From Nostocoides sp. Soil756 (GTDB lineage: Bacteria; Actinomycetota; Actinomycetes; Actinomycetales; Dermatophilaceae): a stretch of DNA of 64,000 nt. The notes under the pieces are model-generated. The model ran no database searches. It was not told the origin of the DNA and was given only the letters and a program-made list of their open reading frames with translations. Shown here one piece after another: positions 46,656 to 55,288 of the stretch. The stretch is taken from assembly GCF_001428065.1 (NCBI RefSeq), contig NZ_LMSE01000004.1, positions 563,016 to 627,015 of the forward strand, written 5' to 3'. The position numbers were made by a program, and so were the translations under genes. Numbering within the stretch: position 1 is the first letter of the stretch; the number at the start of each line of letters is the position of its first letter.

Positions 46656-49176
46656 CCGGACCGTCGAAGGGCTCGACGACCTCGAAGGGGATGGGGTCGG
46701 GGACGCCCGCGGTGATCCGGCTCCCGTCGGCCCGGGTGCCGCCCAGCCGGGGGCGCCGGCCCAGCAGGCCGGACAGGCGCTCGCCGTGCCCGTCGAGCGT
46801 CACCACCACCGGCGTGCCGGGCGCGACCTCGTGCGCTTGCCCGCGCACCTCGACCGGCACGCTCGCCGCGCCCTCCTCCACCGTGAGCTCGAGCTCGTGC
46901 TCGGCCAGCCGCACCCGCAGCCGCGAGCCCCGCCACGTGAGCCGGAAGGTCAGCGAGCCCCAGCCCTCGGGCAGGCGCGGGTCGAAGCGCAGCATCCCCC
47001 CGTGGTCACGCATCCCGCCGAAGCCCCCCACCAGGGTCGCCCACACCCCGGCGGCGGACGCGATGTGCAGCCCGTCGACGGTGTTGTCGTGCAGGTCGGC
47101 GAGGTCGACGTAGAGGGCCCGGCAGAAGTACTCGTAGGCCGCCTCGTGGTAGCCGACCTCGGCCGCGACCACCGACTGGACGACCGCCGACAACGAGGAG
47201 TCACCCGTGGTGATCGGGTCGTAGTACTCGAAGTCGGCGCGCTTCTGGGCGGCGGTGAACCGGTCGCCCTGAAGGTAGAGCGCCAGCACGACGTCGGCCT
47301 GCTTGAGGACCTGGAAACGGTAGATCACCAGGGGGTGGTAGTGCAGCAGCAGGGGCCGCACGTCGAGAGGCGTGCGGCTGAGGTCCCACACCTCACGGTC
47401 GAGGAAGAAGTCGTCCTGGGGGTGGATGCCCAGGCCCTCGTCGAAGGGGATGTGCATGCCGTCGGCACAGGCCTGCCACTCGGCCGGCTCGTCGTCGCGC
47501 ACCTGGAGGTGCCGGTCGAGGCGGGCCCACTCCAGCGGGTGCTCGCGGCGCACCCGCTCGACCGCGCGGACGGCCTGCTCGAGGTTGGCGCGCGCCATCA
47601 CGTTGGTGAACAGGTTGTTGTTGACCACGGTGGTGTACTCGTCCGGGCCGGTCACGCCGTGGATGTGGAAGCTCGAGTCGCCGTTGCTGCGCCAGAAGCC
47701 GAGGGCGGCGTACATCCGGGCCGTCTCGACCAGGATGGCCACGCCGTCGCGCACGAGGAAGCCGACGTCGTCGGTGGCGGCCACGTACTGGACCAGGGCG
47801 TGGGCCACGTCGGCGTCGATGTGCACCTGGGCCGTCCCGGCGGCGTAGTACGCCGAGGCCTCCTCACCGTTGATGGTCCGCCACGGGAAGAGCGCGCCGG
47901 GCTGCGACATCTCGCGGGCGCGCTCCCGGGCGGCCGGCAGCATGCGGCTGCGGAAGGCCAGCAGGTTCCGGGCCAGCTCGGGCTGGGTGTAGGTGAGGAA
48001 CGGGGCGACGTAGACCTCGCTGTCCCAGAAGTAGTGGCCCTCGTAGCCCGACCCGGTGACGCCCTTGGCCGCGATCCCGTGCTGGTCGGCGCGGCCGGCG
48101 GCCTGTGCCAGCGAGAACAGGTTGTAGCGCACGGCCTGCTGGAGGGCCTCGGCGTGGGGCGCCCCCGCCCCGATCTCGATGTCGGCGCCGGCCCAGAACC
48201 GGTCGTACCACTCACGTTGCTGTCCGTGGTGGTCCTCGACGGCCCGGGTGCCGGTCCGGTCGAGGGTGCGCTCGCACCGGTCGGCCAGCTCACGCACGGG
48301 CAGGCCGCGCGAGGTGTGGTACGCCACGAGCTTCTCGATGCGCAGGGTGTGCCCCTCGCGGGCCTCGACCCGGTGGACCGCCTTGGCGAGGTCGTCCTCG
48401 GCCCGCGTGACGACCTCGTAGGGGTCGGTGCACCGCACGGTGTGGTCGGCCATCACGGCCACCGTCATGGCCGAGTTGCGGCACCGGTGGCCGAGCACCA
48501 GCCGGTGCTCGGTGGCGGCGTGCAGGTGGGGCAGCAGCACCCTCCCCTCGAAGGTCCCCGCCCGGCGGGGGTCGGCCGTCCCCGAGGTGTGCGCGGGCGC
48601 GTAGTACTCGTCCTCGCCGTCGAGGCGGTTCAGCAGCTGGGAGGAGACCACCACGGGCGCATCGCCCGAGAGCATCGTGACCTCCAGGGTCAGCACCACG
48701 AGGTGCCGCTCGGTCATCGACACCATCCGGCTGGACTCGACGCGGACCCGCTTGCCCGACGGGGTGCGCCAGACCAGGGAACGCCGCAGGATGCCGTCGC
48801 GCAGGTCGAGGCTGCGCTCGTACTCCTCGAGGTCGGCCATGCCGATGACGAGGGGCTCGTCGTCGACGTAGAGCTTCATCAGCTTGGCGTCGGGGACGTC
48901 GACGATCGTCTGCCCGGTGCGGGCGAAGCCGTACGCGGCCTCGGCGTGCCGGATCGGCCAGGTCTCGTGGAAGCCGTTGACGAAGGTGCCGTGCGCGTGG
49001 GCCTCGCGGCCCTCCTCGGGGTTGGCCCGCAGGCCGATGTAGCCGTTGGCCACCGCGAACAGGGTCTCGGTGAGGCCGAGGTCGCCGAGGTCGGGCGCGG
49101 TCTCGACCAGCCGCCACGGGTCGGCCGGGAAGCGGGTGCGGTCGAGCGGGTCGGCGCCCACCCGCCCCGACCTCAC
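46639..49176 (-). CDS. GH65 disaccharide phosphorylase (maltose/trehalose/kojibiose type)
   Basis: 845 aa. Phosphorolyses an alpha-linked glucose disaccharide to beta-glucose-1-phosphate and glucose or a related sugar. N-terminal beta-sandwich (about 20-290), then the (alpha/alpha)6 barrel. The general acid Glu is in TGPDEYTTVVNNN (near residue 511), and the barrel also holds the YYFWDSEVY-type segment GHYFWDSEVYVAPF. The phosphate-site region is near LLHYHPLVIYRFQVLKQADVVLAL. A C-terminal beta-domain follows. The exact disaccharide cannot be read from the sequence. GTG 49176 overlaps the stop of the upstream HAD gene, which fits the usual phosphorylase/beta-phosphoglucomutase pairing. Confidence 0.9.
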   Translation of the reverse strand: MRSGRVGADPLDRTRFPADPWRLVETAPDLGDLGLTETLFAVANGYIGLRANPEEGREAHAHGTFVNGFHETWPIRHAEAAYGFARTGQTIVDVPDAKLMKLYVDDEPLVIGMADLEEYERSLDLRDGILRRSLVWRTPSGKRVRVESSRMVSMTERHLVVLTLEVTMLSGDAPVVVSSQLLNRLDGEDEYYAPAHTSGTADPRRAGTFEGRVLLPHLHAATEHRLVLGHRCRNSAMTVAVMADHTVRCTDPYEVVTRAEDDLAKAVHRVEAREGHTLRIEKLVAYHTSRGLPVRELADRCERTLDRTGTRAVEDHHGQQREWYDRFWAGADIEIGAGAPHAEALQQAVRYNLFSLAQAAGRADQHGIAAKGVTGSGYEGHYFWDSEVYVAPFLTYTQPELARNLLAFRSRMLPAARERAREMSQPGALFPWRTINGEEASAYYAAGTAQVHIDADVAHALVQYVAATDDVGFLVRDGVAILVETARMYAALGFWRSNGDSSFHIHGVTGPDEYTTVVNNNLFTNVMARANLEQAVRAVERVRREHPLEWARLDRHLQVRDDEPAEWQACADGMHIPFDEGLGIHPQDDFFLDREVWDLSRTPLDVRPLLLHYHPLVIYRFQVLKQADVVLALYLQGDRFTAAQKRADFEYYDPITTGDSSLSAVVQSVVAAEVGYHEAAYEYFCRALYVDLADLHDNTVDGLHIASAAGVWATLVGGFGGMRDHGGMLRFDPRLPEGWGSLTFRLTWRGSRLRVRLAEHELELTVEEGAASVPVEVRGQAHEVAPGTPVVVTLDGHGERLSGLLGRRPRLGGTRADGSRITAGVPDPIPFEVVEPFDGPVTDAR

Positions 49177-49928
49177 GTGAGGTCCTGCAGGTCGGCCACG
49201 ACCCGGTGGGCGCCGGCCGAGCGCAGCGCACTCTCGCCGGCGCCCCGGTCGACACCGACCACGAGGCCGAAGTCGCCTGCGGCCCCGGCCCGCACGCCCG
49301 AGACGGCGTCCTCGACCACCACGGCCGAGCTCGGGGCGGCACCACAGGTGCGCGCGGCCTCGAGGAAGGTGTCGGGGGCGGGCTTGCCGGGCAGGCCCAG
49401 GGCAGCGGCGACCCGGCCGTCGACGACGGTGACGAACCGGTCGGCGAGCCCGGCGGCCGCCAGCACGGCGTGCGCGTTGGCCGACGAGGAGACCACGGCC
49501 AGCGGGACCCCGAGGTCGCGCAGGTGGTCCAGCAGCGTGACCGAGCCGGGGTAGGGCTGCACGCCGTCGCGCTCGAGCACCGCCGTGAACGCGTCGTTCT
49601 TGCGGTTGCCGAGGCCGCACACGGTCTCGGCCTGGGGGGGATCGCCGGGGTCGCCGCGCGGCAGGTCGATGCCGCGGGCGGCCAGCAGGTCGGCGACCCC
49701 GTCGTAGCGGGGCTTGCCGTCGACGTGGGCGAAGTAGTCGGTCTCGGTGTACGGCGAGGTGTCGGCCCCCACCGTCGCGGGGTGGTCGGGGGCGAGGCCG
49801 CCGAGGAAGGCGTTGAACATCTCCGACCAGGCGGTCATGTGCACCGCGGCCGTGGGGGTGAGGACCCCGTCGAGGTCGAAGAGCACGGCGGCGTAGTCGC
49901 GCCAGGCCACTGGTCTCGAGCCGTTCAC
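49173..49928 (-). CDS. HAD-family beta-phosphoglucomutase-like protein
   Basis: 251 aa. HAD catalytic motif FDLDGVLTPTA with D18 nucleophile and D20. Motif II is VVSSSANA. The conserved Lys is in GLPGKPAPDTFLEA and motif III acids are in VVVEDAVSGVRAG. The helical cap contains DGKPRYDGVADLLAARGI. This pattern fits beta-phosphoglucomutase, which converts the beta-glucose-1-phosphate made by GH65 to glucose-6-phosphate. A simple phosphatase is the alternative. GTG 49928 sits 7 nt after a TAGCGT box, so it is probably leaderless and heads the operon. Confidence 0.88.
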   Translation of the reverse strand: MNGSRPVAWRDYAAVLFDLDGVLTPTAAVHMTAWSEMFNAFLGGLAPDHPATVGADTSPYTETDYFAHVDGKPRYDGVADLLAARGIDLPRGDPGDPPQAETVCGLGNRKNDAFTAVLERDGVQPYPGSVTLLDHLRDLGVPLAVVSSSANAHAVLAAAGLADRFVTVVDGRVAAALGLPGKPAPDTFLEAARTCGAAPSSAVVVEDAVSGVRAGAAGDFGLVVGVDRGAGESALRSAGAHRVVADLQDLT

Positions 49929-49935
49929 CCGCCCC

Positions 49936-49993
49936 ACGCTAGGGACCGCGGGCCCGGACACACAATCGGACTCGCTGCCGGGCGCGTTAGCGT
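49936..49993. promoter_or_regulatory. Divergent promoters of the HAD-GH65 operon and the MarR gene
   Basis: On the minus strand TTGTGT (49965 to 49960) and TAGCGT (49941 to 49936), 18 nt apart, end 7 nt before GTG 49928. On the plus strand TAGCGT (49988-49993) ends 7 nt before GTG 50001. Both messages would be leaderless. The whole intergenic space is 72 nt, so a regulator bound there could affect both genes. Confidence 0.55.
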
Positions 49994-50000
49994 GCTGCCC

Positions 50001-50516
50001 GTGAGCGAGCCGGTACGCCTGCCCTTCGACCCCATCGAGCGGGCACGCGAGCTGTGGGTGCAGCGGTGGGGGGCCGGCTCCCGGGCCGACGCGATGGCGA
50101 GCGCGACGTCGGTGATGCGCGTCCAGCAGCTGCTGCTGGCCCGCTTCGACACGATCGCGGGGCGCCACGGCCTGACCTTCGCGCGCTACGAGGCCCTGGT
50201 CCTGCTGGCGTTCAGCCGCGAGCAGCGCCTGTCGATGTCGCGCATCGGCGAGCGCCTCATGGTGCACCCGACGAGCGCGACCAACATCGTGCAGCGCCTC
50301 GTGGCACAGGGGCTGGTCGAGCGGGTCCCCAACCCGGCCGACCGACGGGGCGCGTTCGCCGTCATCACCGCGGAGGGGCTGGCCGCCATGGAGGCGGTGA
50401 CCGTCGACCTCGAGGAGGCCGACTTCGGGCTGGGGATGCTCGGCGCCGACGAGCACGCCGCGCTGTTCTCGGTGTTGCGTGAGGTGCGCGTGGGAGCGCG
50501 CGACTTCCTGCCCTGA
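50001..50516 (+). CDS. MarR-family transcriptional regulator
   Basis: 171 aa. A winged-helix DNA-binding core (about 60-135) with LSMSRIGERLMVHPTSATNIVQRLVAQGLVERVPNPADRRGAFAVITAEG is flanked by N- and C-terminal dimerisation helices. The DRRG wing motif is intact. GTG 50001 is selected for its TAGCGT box at 7 nt. It is divergent from the HAD-GH65 operon, which makes that operon or its own gene the likely target. The ligand is unknown. Confidence 0.92.
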   Translation: MSEPVRLPFDPIERARELWVQRWGAGSRADAMASATSVMRVQQLLLARFDTIAGRHGLTFARYEALVLLAFSREQRLSMSRIGERLMVHPTSATNIVQRLVAQGLVERVPNPADRRGAFAVITAEGLAAMEAVTVDLEEADFGLGMLGADEHAALFSVLREVRVGARDFLP

Positions 50517-50527
50517 CGAGCGGGGAT

Positions 50528-50557
50528 TTGTCGACCCGCTGGGCCGTTTGTCATGGT
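50528..50557 (+). promoter_or_regulatory. Candidate promoter of the membrane protein-lipoprotein pair
   Basis: TTGTCG (50528-50533) and CATGGT (50552-50557) are 18 nt apart. The predicted leader contains a hairpin with arms GTCCGG (50574-50579) and CCGGAC (50590-50595) ahead of ATG 50624. Confidence 0.4.
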
Positions 50558-50623
50558 GGAGGGCACGAGTCGAGTCCGGCGGAGCCACTCCGGACACCCA
50601 GCGACAGCAAGGACCCCGACCCC

Positions 50624-51418
50624 ATGGTCACCATCGTCACGCGCGCCGTCGGCGCGCTCCTCGCCCTCGTGGGCCTCGCCCTCATCGTCGTGGGGGTCTG
50701 GTTCGCGACCCAGCTGGGAGGCTCGGGGACCGCGCAGTTCACCGTCCACCCGCAGCCCGGGCGACCCGTCCTGATCACCCCGGACGTGCTCAACCGGGTC
50801 GACGGGGACGTCACCGTCACGGCCACCACCGCGGGGGACGGGCGGGTGTGGATGGCGCTGGCCAACCCCTCCGACGCCACCGCCGTGCTCAAGGACGCCC
50901 GACGGGTCGAGGTCACCGGCGTGGACGTGCGTGACTGGGCGCTGCTGACCACCTCGCGCGGGGGAGGGGAGCCACCCGCCCTCGGCACCGCGGACCTGTG
51001 GCGTCAGCAGGACGACGGCACCGGCCGGGTGTCCCTGACCGTCGAGCAGAGCCAGGCCCCGGAGTCGGTCGTCGTGGCGGCCGACAGCGGGAGCATCACG
51101 ACCCTGACCCTGACGGTCACCGACAAACGCTGGTTCGTCGAGGCCGTCGTCGCTGCCCTGGTGGGCCTGTTCCTGCTGGCCGCCGGCGCCGTGGCCCTGT
51201 GGCCGCGCCGGCGCCGCGGCGGGACCGGTATACCGTCCACGGCCCTCGACGGGGACACCCCCGCACCGGGGCCCGCGCCGGCCGCCGGCACCGACACCAC
51301 CGACCCGGCCGCCACCACCGACACCACCGACCACCCCGACCCGGGCGCCACCGACTCCGCGCACCCGCCGGCATCACCGCCCGTGCACCGGAGCGACACC
51401 GAGGAGGTCACCCGATGA
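50624..51418 (+). CDS. Two-helix membrane protein with an extracytoplasmic domain
   Basis: 264 aa. A first helix (about 5-28, AVGALLALVGLALIVVGVWFA) and a second (about 168-190, VEAVVAALVGLFLLAAGAVAL) bracket an extracytoplasmic beta-rich domain. After the basic stop-transfer RRRRRGG the C-terminal 70 residues are a low-complexity Asp/Thr/Pro/Ala tail with repeated DTTDPA-type units. No known domain is recognised. A start 32 residues upstream (50528) is less likely because ATG 50624 directly begins the helix. It overlaps the next gene (ATGA). Confidence 0.72.
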   Translation: MVTIVTRAVGALLALVGLALIVVGVWFATQLGGSGTAQFTVHPQPGRPVLITPDVLNRVDGDVTVTATTAGDGRVWMALANPSDATAVLKDARRVEVTGVDVRDWALLTTSRGGGEPPALGTADLWRQQDDGTGRVSLTVEQSQAPESVVVAADSGSITTLTLTVTDKRWFVEAVVAALVGLFLLAAGAVALWPRRRRGGTGIPSTALDGDTPAPGPAPAAGTDTTDPAATTDTTDHPDPGATDSAHPPASPPVHRSDTEEVTR

Positions 51419-52425
51419 CCCGCCGACCCGCTCGCCGCCACCTCGTCACCGCTCTGGCGGTCGCGCTGTCCCTGGCCAGCGCCGGCTGCGGCGCCACCGA
51501 CGCGCTCGTGGGGCTGCACCCTGCGCCCGCGGAGGCGCCGGTCTCCGCCCCCCTCGACGCCGAGGGGGCCACCGCCGTGGCGGCGCGTCTCCTCGCCGCC
51601 GCGCGCGCGGCCGCCGCCGCCACCGGGCCCAAGGGCGACAAGGCCCGGGCGGCCGTCCTGACCGGTAACGCGCTGCTGACGGCCAACGCCGCCGCCGCCC
51701 GCGGCGCGAGCGCCCCTGCCCCCGGCGAGCTCAGCAAGCCCCCGCAGCCGACGGTGCTCGCCCAGTCGCGTGGTCGCGGCTGGCCCCGCGCCATCCTGGC
51801 CACCACCCTCGAGCCCACCACGTCGACCCAGGTGCTGCACGTGATGGTCTCGCGCACGCCCGCCGACCCGTTCCGCATCACGGCCTCGGTGCCCATGTTC
51901 GGCGGAGCCCAGCTTCCGGCGCTGGGGTCGGAGGGGGAGGGCGCACCGTTCGTCGATCCCGCCGACGCCACCGGGCTGGTGCTGTCCCCGGCCGAGGCGC
52001 TCGCCGGGTACGCCGCGGCCCTGGCCCGGCCGGCGCCGGCCGACCCGCCCGCCGCGGTGTCCGTCGACGACCCGTTCGGGGCTGCGCTGGCGGCCTCGGC
52101 CACCCGCCAGGCCAAGGCTCTCGGCACGCTGGCGTCGCTGCGTCAGAAGCACGTCGCGCTCCCCAAGGGGACGGTGGCCTTCCGGCTGGCCGACGGCGGT
52201 GTCGTCGCCTTCGGGCTGCTCCAGCGCACCGACACCATCGCGGTACGGTCCGGGGCCAAGGAGCTGGTCCTGCCCAAGCGCTACTCCGACCTCGTCGGCA
52301 GGTCCACGGTGAAGACGTCGGTCAGCCTCAAGAGCCTCGAGCCCGTCGTGCTCGTCGTCCCCACCCAGGGCGACGTGACGGCCATCGGAGCCGACGAGCT
52401 CCTGGTCGACGGTTCCGGTTCCTGA
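51415..52425 (+). CDS. Putative lipoprotein of unknown function
   Basis: 336 aa. Signal peptide with basic start MTRRPARRH and hydrophobic core LVTALAVALSLASAGC. The Cys at about 25 is a plausible lipobox cysteine, although the -3 residue is Ser instead of Leu. The mature part is Ala-rich, with segments such as GRGWPRAILATTLEP and LHVMVSRTPADPFRITASVPMFGG. No known domain is recognised. Translational overlap with the preceding membrane protein suggests that the two work together at the outer face of the membrane. Confidence 0.72.
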   Translation: MTRRPARRHLVTALAVALSLASAGCGATDALVGLHPAPAEAPVSAPLDAEGATAVAARLLAAARAAAAATGPKGDKARAAVLTGNALLTANAAAARGASAPAPGELSKPPQPTVLAQSRGRGWPRAILATTLEPTTSTQVLHVMVSRTPADPFRITASVPMFGGAQLPALGSEGEGAPFVDPADATGLVLSPAEALAGYAAALARPAPADPPAAVSVDDPFGAALAASATRQAKALGTLASLRQKHVALPKGTVAFRLADGGVVAFGLLQRTDTIAVRSGAKELVLPKRYSDLVGRSTVKTSVSLKSLEPVVLVVPTQGDVTAIGADELLVDGSGS

Positions 52426-52480
52426 ACCGGCCGGCCGACCCCGCACCGACCACCTCGTCCCGATGGGGGAGAATCCGAGC

Positions 52481-53449
52481 ATGACGCAGACGCCTGACCC
52501 GCTGGGCACCCGCGGTGCCGTCGACCTGTCGAAGGCGGCCGGCCCGGGCGCCGGCACCCCGACCGGCCCGTCCGGGGCCGCGGCTCCCGGCGCCGCCGCG
52601 CCCGCCATCCCGCCGGGGCTCGTCGTCGAGGTGACCCCCGAGAACCTCCAGCAGGCCCTCACCCGCACCGTCCAGGTGGCCGGGCTGCTCGTCCTGTGGT
52701 CGTCGGGGCATCCGCAGACGCGCGACCTGGTCGACACCGTGGCGCGGGTCGCCGCCCGCCAGGACGGCCGGGTCATCGTGCTCACGGCCGACCTCACCGG
52801 GCACCCGGAGCTGCTCCAGATCTTCTCGCCGGTGCTCCAGCAGGCCTTCGGCCAGGCCACCGTCCCGGCCACCTTCGGCCTGCTCCAGGGCCAGCCGGTC
52901 CCGCTCTTCCCGGGCCTGGCCGACGACGCGCAGGTCACCCAGGCCGTCGAGCAGCTGCTCCAGGCGGCGGTGCAGAACGGCATCACCGGCCGCGTCGACC
53001 TCGGCCCGGTGGAGGGAGGTCCCGACGAGGACGCGGTGCCGCCGCTGCACCAGGCGGCCTACGACGCCATCGAGCGCGGCGACCTGGCCGCTGCGACGGC
53101 CGCCTACGAGCAGGCACTGGCCGAGGACCCCAAGGACGAGGATGCGCGTCTCGGGTTGGCGCAGGTGCGGCTGATGGAGCGCACCAGCGGCGTCGACCTG
53201 GCCGCCGCCCGGGCCGCCGCGGCCGCCGATCCCACCGACGTCGGGGCCGCGATCGTCGTGGCCGACCTCGACGTCCTCGGCGGCCACGTCGAGGACGCCT
53301 TCAGCCGGCTCGTCGACCTGGTCCGCACCACCACCGACGACGACCGTGACCGGGCGCGCACCCACCTCATCGAGCTCTTCTCCGTCGTCGGCAACGACGA
53401 CGAGCGGGTGCGCCGGGGCCGCACGGCCCTGATGAGCGCGCTGTTCTGA
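52481..53449 (+). CDS. Thioredoxin-like/TPR protein, CnoX (YbbN) type
   Basis: 322 aa. A Pro/Ala/Gly-rich N-terminus is followed by a thioredoxin-like domain (about 52-165). Its active-site position reads LWSSGHPQTRD, with no CxxC pair, so it cannot act as a disulfide reductase. Tetratricopeptide-like helices (about 185-250, AAYDAIERGDLAAATAAYEQALAEDPKDEDARLGLAQV) and a C-terminal helical part follow. This matches the CnoX/YbbN co-chaperone layout. ATG 52481 follows GGGGGAG. It is 2 nt before the first esterase gene. Confidence 0.86.
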   Translation: MTQTPDPLGTRGAVDLSKAAGPGAGTPTGPSGAAAPGAAAPAIPPGLVVEVTPENLQQALTRTVQVAGLLVLWSSGHPQTRDLVDTVARVAARQDGRVIVLTADLTGHPELLQIFSPVLQQAFGQATVPATFGLLQGQPVPLFPGLADDAQVTQAVEQLLQAAVQNGITGRVDLGPVEGGPDEDAVPPLHQAAYDAIERGDLAAATAAYEQALAEDPKDEDARLGLAQVRLMERTSGVDLAAARAAAAADPTDVGAAIVVADLDVLGGHVEDAFSRLVDLVRTTTDDDRDRARTHLIELFSVVGNDDERVRRGRTALMSALF

Positions 53450-53451
53450 GC

Positions 53452-54504
53452 GTGCCGCCGACCCTCGTCGAGCGCCGGATGCGCTTCCGGCTCGACCCGC
53501 AGGACCCGGCCGTCACCGACGTCTCGCTCGAGTGCGACGATGCCGTGCCCGGCCCGCGTGCCCTGGTACGCGACGCCGGTGGCTGGTCCCTGGAGCTGGC
53601 CGACCCCGGGCTCCAGCGCGTGGAGTACCGCTTCGTCATCCATCGTGGCGAGGCCGTCGAGACCGTGCTCGACCCGGCCACACCGTGCACCGTGCGCACC
53701 GCGTTCGGCGAGCGGTCGGTGCTCGAGCGGCCGGGGTACCAGGAGCCGGCATGGCTGGCGGCCCACCCCCCGCCCGGGCGCTACGACCCGTTCACCCTGG
53801 CCGGTGAGACCCGCGACGACGTGCCGGTCACCGTCTGGTCGCCCGCCGGTCTGGGGGACGCCGACGACGCGCCGCTGCTGCTGGTGCACGACGGCCCCGA
53901 GTACGACGACCTGGCGTCCCTGACCCGCTACTGCGCGGTGTCGGTCGCGGCCGGGGTGCTGCCGCCGCACCGGGTGGCGCTGGTGCATCCGGTGCTGCGG
54001 GACGCCTGGTACTCCGGCTCGCCGGCGTTCCTGCGCACGATGGCCGACGCCGGGCTCGACCGGCTGGGCGAGCGGTACGCCGTCACGGGGCCGGTGGTGG
54101 TGATGGGGGCCAGCCTCGGCGGTCTCACCGCGCTGCTGCTGGGCCTCACGGCGGCGCCGCGCGTGGGCGGGGTCCTGGCGCAGTCGGGCTCGTTCTTCCA
54201 GATGCGCCACGACGGCGCCGAGAGCGGTTTCCGCTACTTCGACCGCATCTCGCGCCGGGTGCAGTCCATCCTCGACATGCGCCACACCGACCATCCCCTC
54301 GTGGTGGGGATGACCTGCGGGGCCCTCGAGGAGAACGCGGCCAACAACCGCGACATGGCGGCCGCGTTGCGCCGGGCCGGGCACGACGTGCGCTACCGCG
54401 AGGTGCCCGACCTGCACAACTACACCGCCTGGCGCGACGCCCTCGATCCCGCGCTCACCGAGGTACTGCGCACCCTCTGGTCCGCTCCGGGCGCCGACGG
54501 CTGA
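53452..54504 (+). CDS. Enterochelin esterase (Fes)-like alpha/beta hydrolase
   Basis: 350 aa. An N-terminal immunoglobulin/CBM48-like domain (about 1-100) precedes an esterase-D/Fes-type alpha/beta hydrolase domain. The nucleophile Ser is in VVMGASLGGLTALL and the catalytic His probably in VPDLHNYTAWRDAL, close to the C-terminus. Fes proteins hydrolyse catecholate siderophore lactones, but no siderophore genes are nearby, so the substrate here is open. GTG 53452 starts 2 nt after the CnoX-like stop, and the next two genes are a second esterase and an ATP-grasp protein. Confidence 0.82.
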   Translation: MPPTLVERRMRFRLDPQDPAVTDVSLECDDAVPGPRALVRDAGGWSLELADPGLQRVEYRFVIHRGEAVETVLDPATPCTVRTAFGERSVLERPGYQEPAWLAAHPPPGRYDPFTLAGETRDDVPVTVWSPAGLGDADDAPLLLVHDGPEYDDLASLTRYCAVSVAAGVLPPHRVALVHPVLRDAWYSGSPAFLRTMADAGLDRLGERYAVTGPVVVMGASLGGLTALLLGLTAAPRVGGVLAQSGSFFQMRHDGAESGFRYFDRISRRVQSILDMRHTDHPLVVGMTCGALEENAANNRDMAAALRRAGHDVRYREVPDLHNYTAWRDALDPALTEVLRTLWSAPGADG

Positions 54505-54511
54505 CCGCCGC

Positions 54512-54517
54512 TAAGGT
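54512..54517 (+). promoter_or_regulatory. Candidate -10 before the second esterase
   Basis: TAAGGT ends 7 nt before ATG 54525, so this gene may also be expressed from its own leaderless transcript inside the cluster. Confidence 0.42.
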
Positions 54518-54524
54518 CGCTCGC

Positions 54525-55271
54525 ATGCAGCGACGCAGCGTGCGGCTCGGCGTCCCCGGGCTCGAGGGTGACCTCGAGGTCGTCCGGCACGGCCACTGGG
54601 GCCGGCCGGTGCTGCTCTTCCCGTCCGAGGCCGGCAGCGCCCGCGACGCCGAGGGCAACGGGATGCTGGACGCCGTGCGAGCGCTGGTCGAAGCGGGCCG
54701 GATGAGCCTGTTCTGCGTCGACTCCCTCGACGGCCGGTCGTGGTCCGACACGTCCCTGCCCACCGAGGAGCGCGCCCGGCGGGCCGGGACGTACACCGCA
54801 TGGCTCGAGCAGGCCGTGCTGCCCTGGGTGCAGGAGCAGAGCGGCGGCTCGACCGAGATGGTGGCCGTGGGTCCCTCGCTCGGGGCGTACCACGCCGTGC
54901 GTCTGGCCCTGACCCGCGCCGACGTCGTGCCGCTGGCCATCGGCCTCTCGGGGACCTACGACCCCACGGCCTGGAACGGCTGGGGCGAGCTCGGCGACGC
55001 CACGTACTTCGCCAACCCGACGGCCTTCGTTGCGAACGCCCACGGCGACCACCTCGCGTGGCTGCGCGCGCGCGTCTCGCTGCTGCTGGTCGTCGGGCAG
55101 GGCCCGTTCGAGGTCTCTCCCACCCGGGCGCTGCCCGGCACCCGCGCCTTCGCGCAGGTCCTGGCGCGCCAGGGCATCCGCCACGAGCTCGACGTGTGGG
55201 GCCACGACAGCGCCCACGACTGGCCCTGGTGGCAGCGCCAGCTGGCCCACCACCTGCCCCGCTTCGTCTGA
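54525..55271 (+). CDS. Esterase-like alpha/beta hydrolase
   Basis: 248 aa. Compact alpha/beta hydrolase fold with nucleophile Ser in VAVGPSLGAYHAVRLAL, an oxyanion-type GHWGRPVLLFPSEAGSARD region and a C-terminal His in VWGHDSAHDWPWWQRQL. This resembles the esterase/lipase proteins that are often found with ATP-grasp genes in actinobacteria. No signal peptide is seen, so it acts in the cytoplasm. Substrate unknown. It lies 20 nt after the Fes-like gene and 17 nt before the ATP-grasp gene. Confidence 0.82.
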   Translation: MQRRSVRLGVPGLEGDLEVVRHGHWGRPVLLFPSEAGSARDAEGNGMLDAVRALVEAGRMSLFCVDSLDGRSWSDTSLPTEERARRAGTYTAWLEQAVLPWVQEQSGGSTEMVAVGPSLGAYHAVRLALTRADVVPLAIGLSGTYDPTAWNGWGELGDATYFANPTAFVANAHGDHLAWLRARVSLLLVVGQGPFEVSPTRALPGTRAFAQVLARQGIRHELDVWGHDSAHDWPWWQRQLAHHLPRFV

Positions 55272-55288
55272 CCGGAAGGACCACGCCC

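Noticed and set aside
45961-49554. A very long open frame on the plus strand (about 1,200 codons)
   Set aside because: It is the antisense shadow of the GH65 and HAD genes, which have clear catalytic motifs. The shadow translation is Val/Gly/His/Arg-rich low complexity with no domain.
53452-54504. Siderophore utilisation locus around the Fes-like esterase
   Set aside because: No siderophore synthetase, transporter or iron-box-like operator was found nearby.
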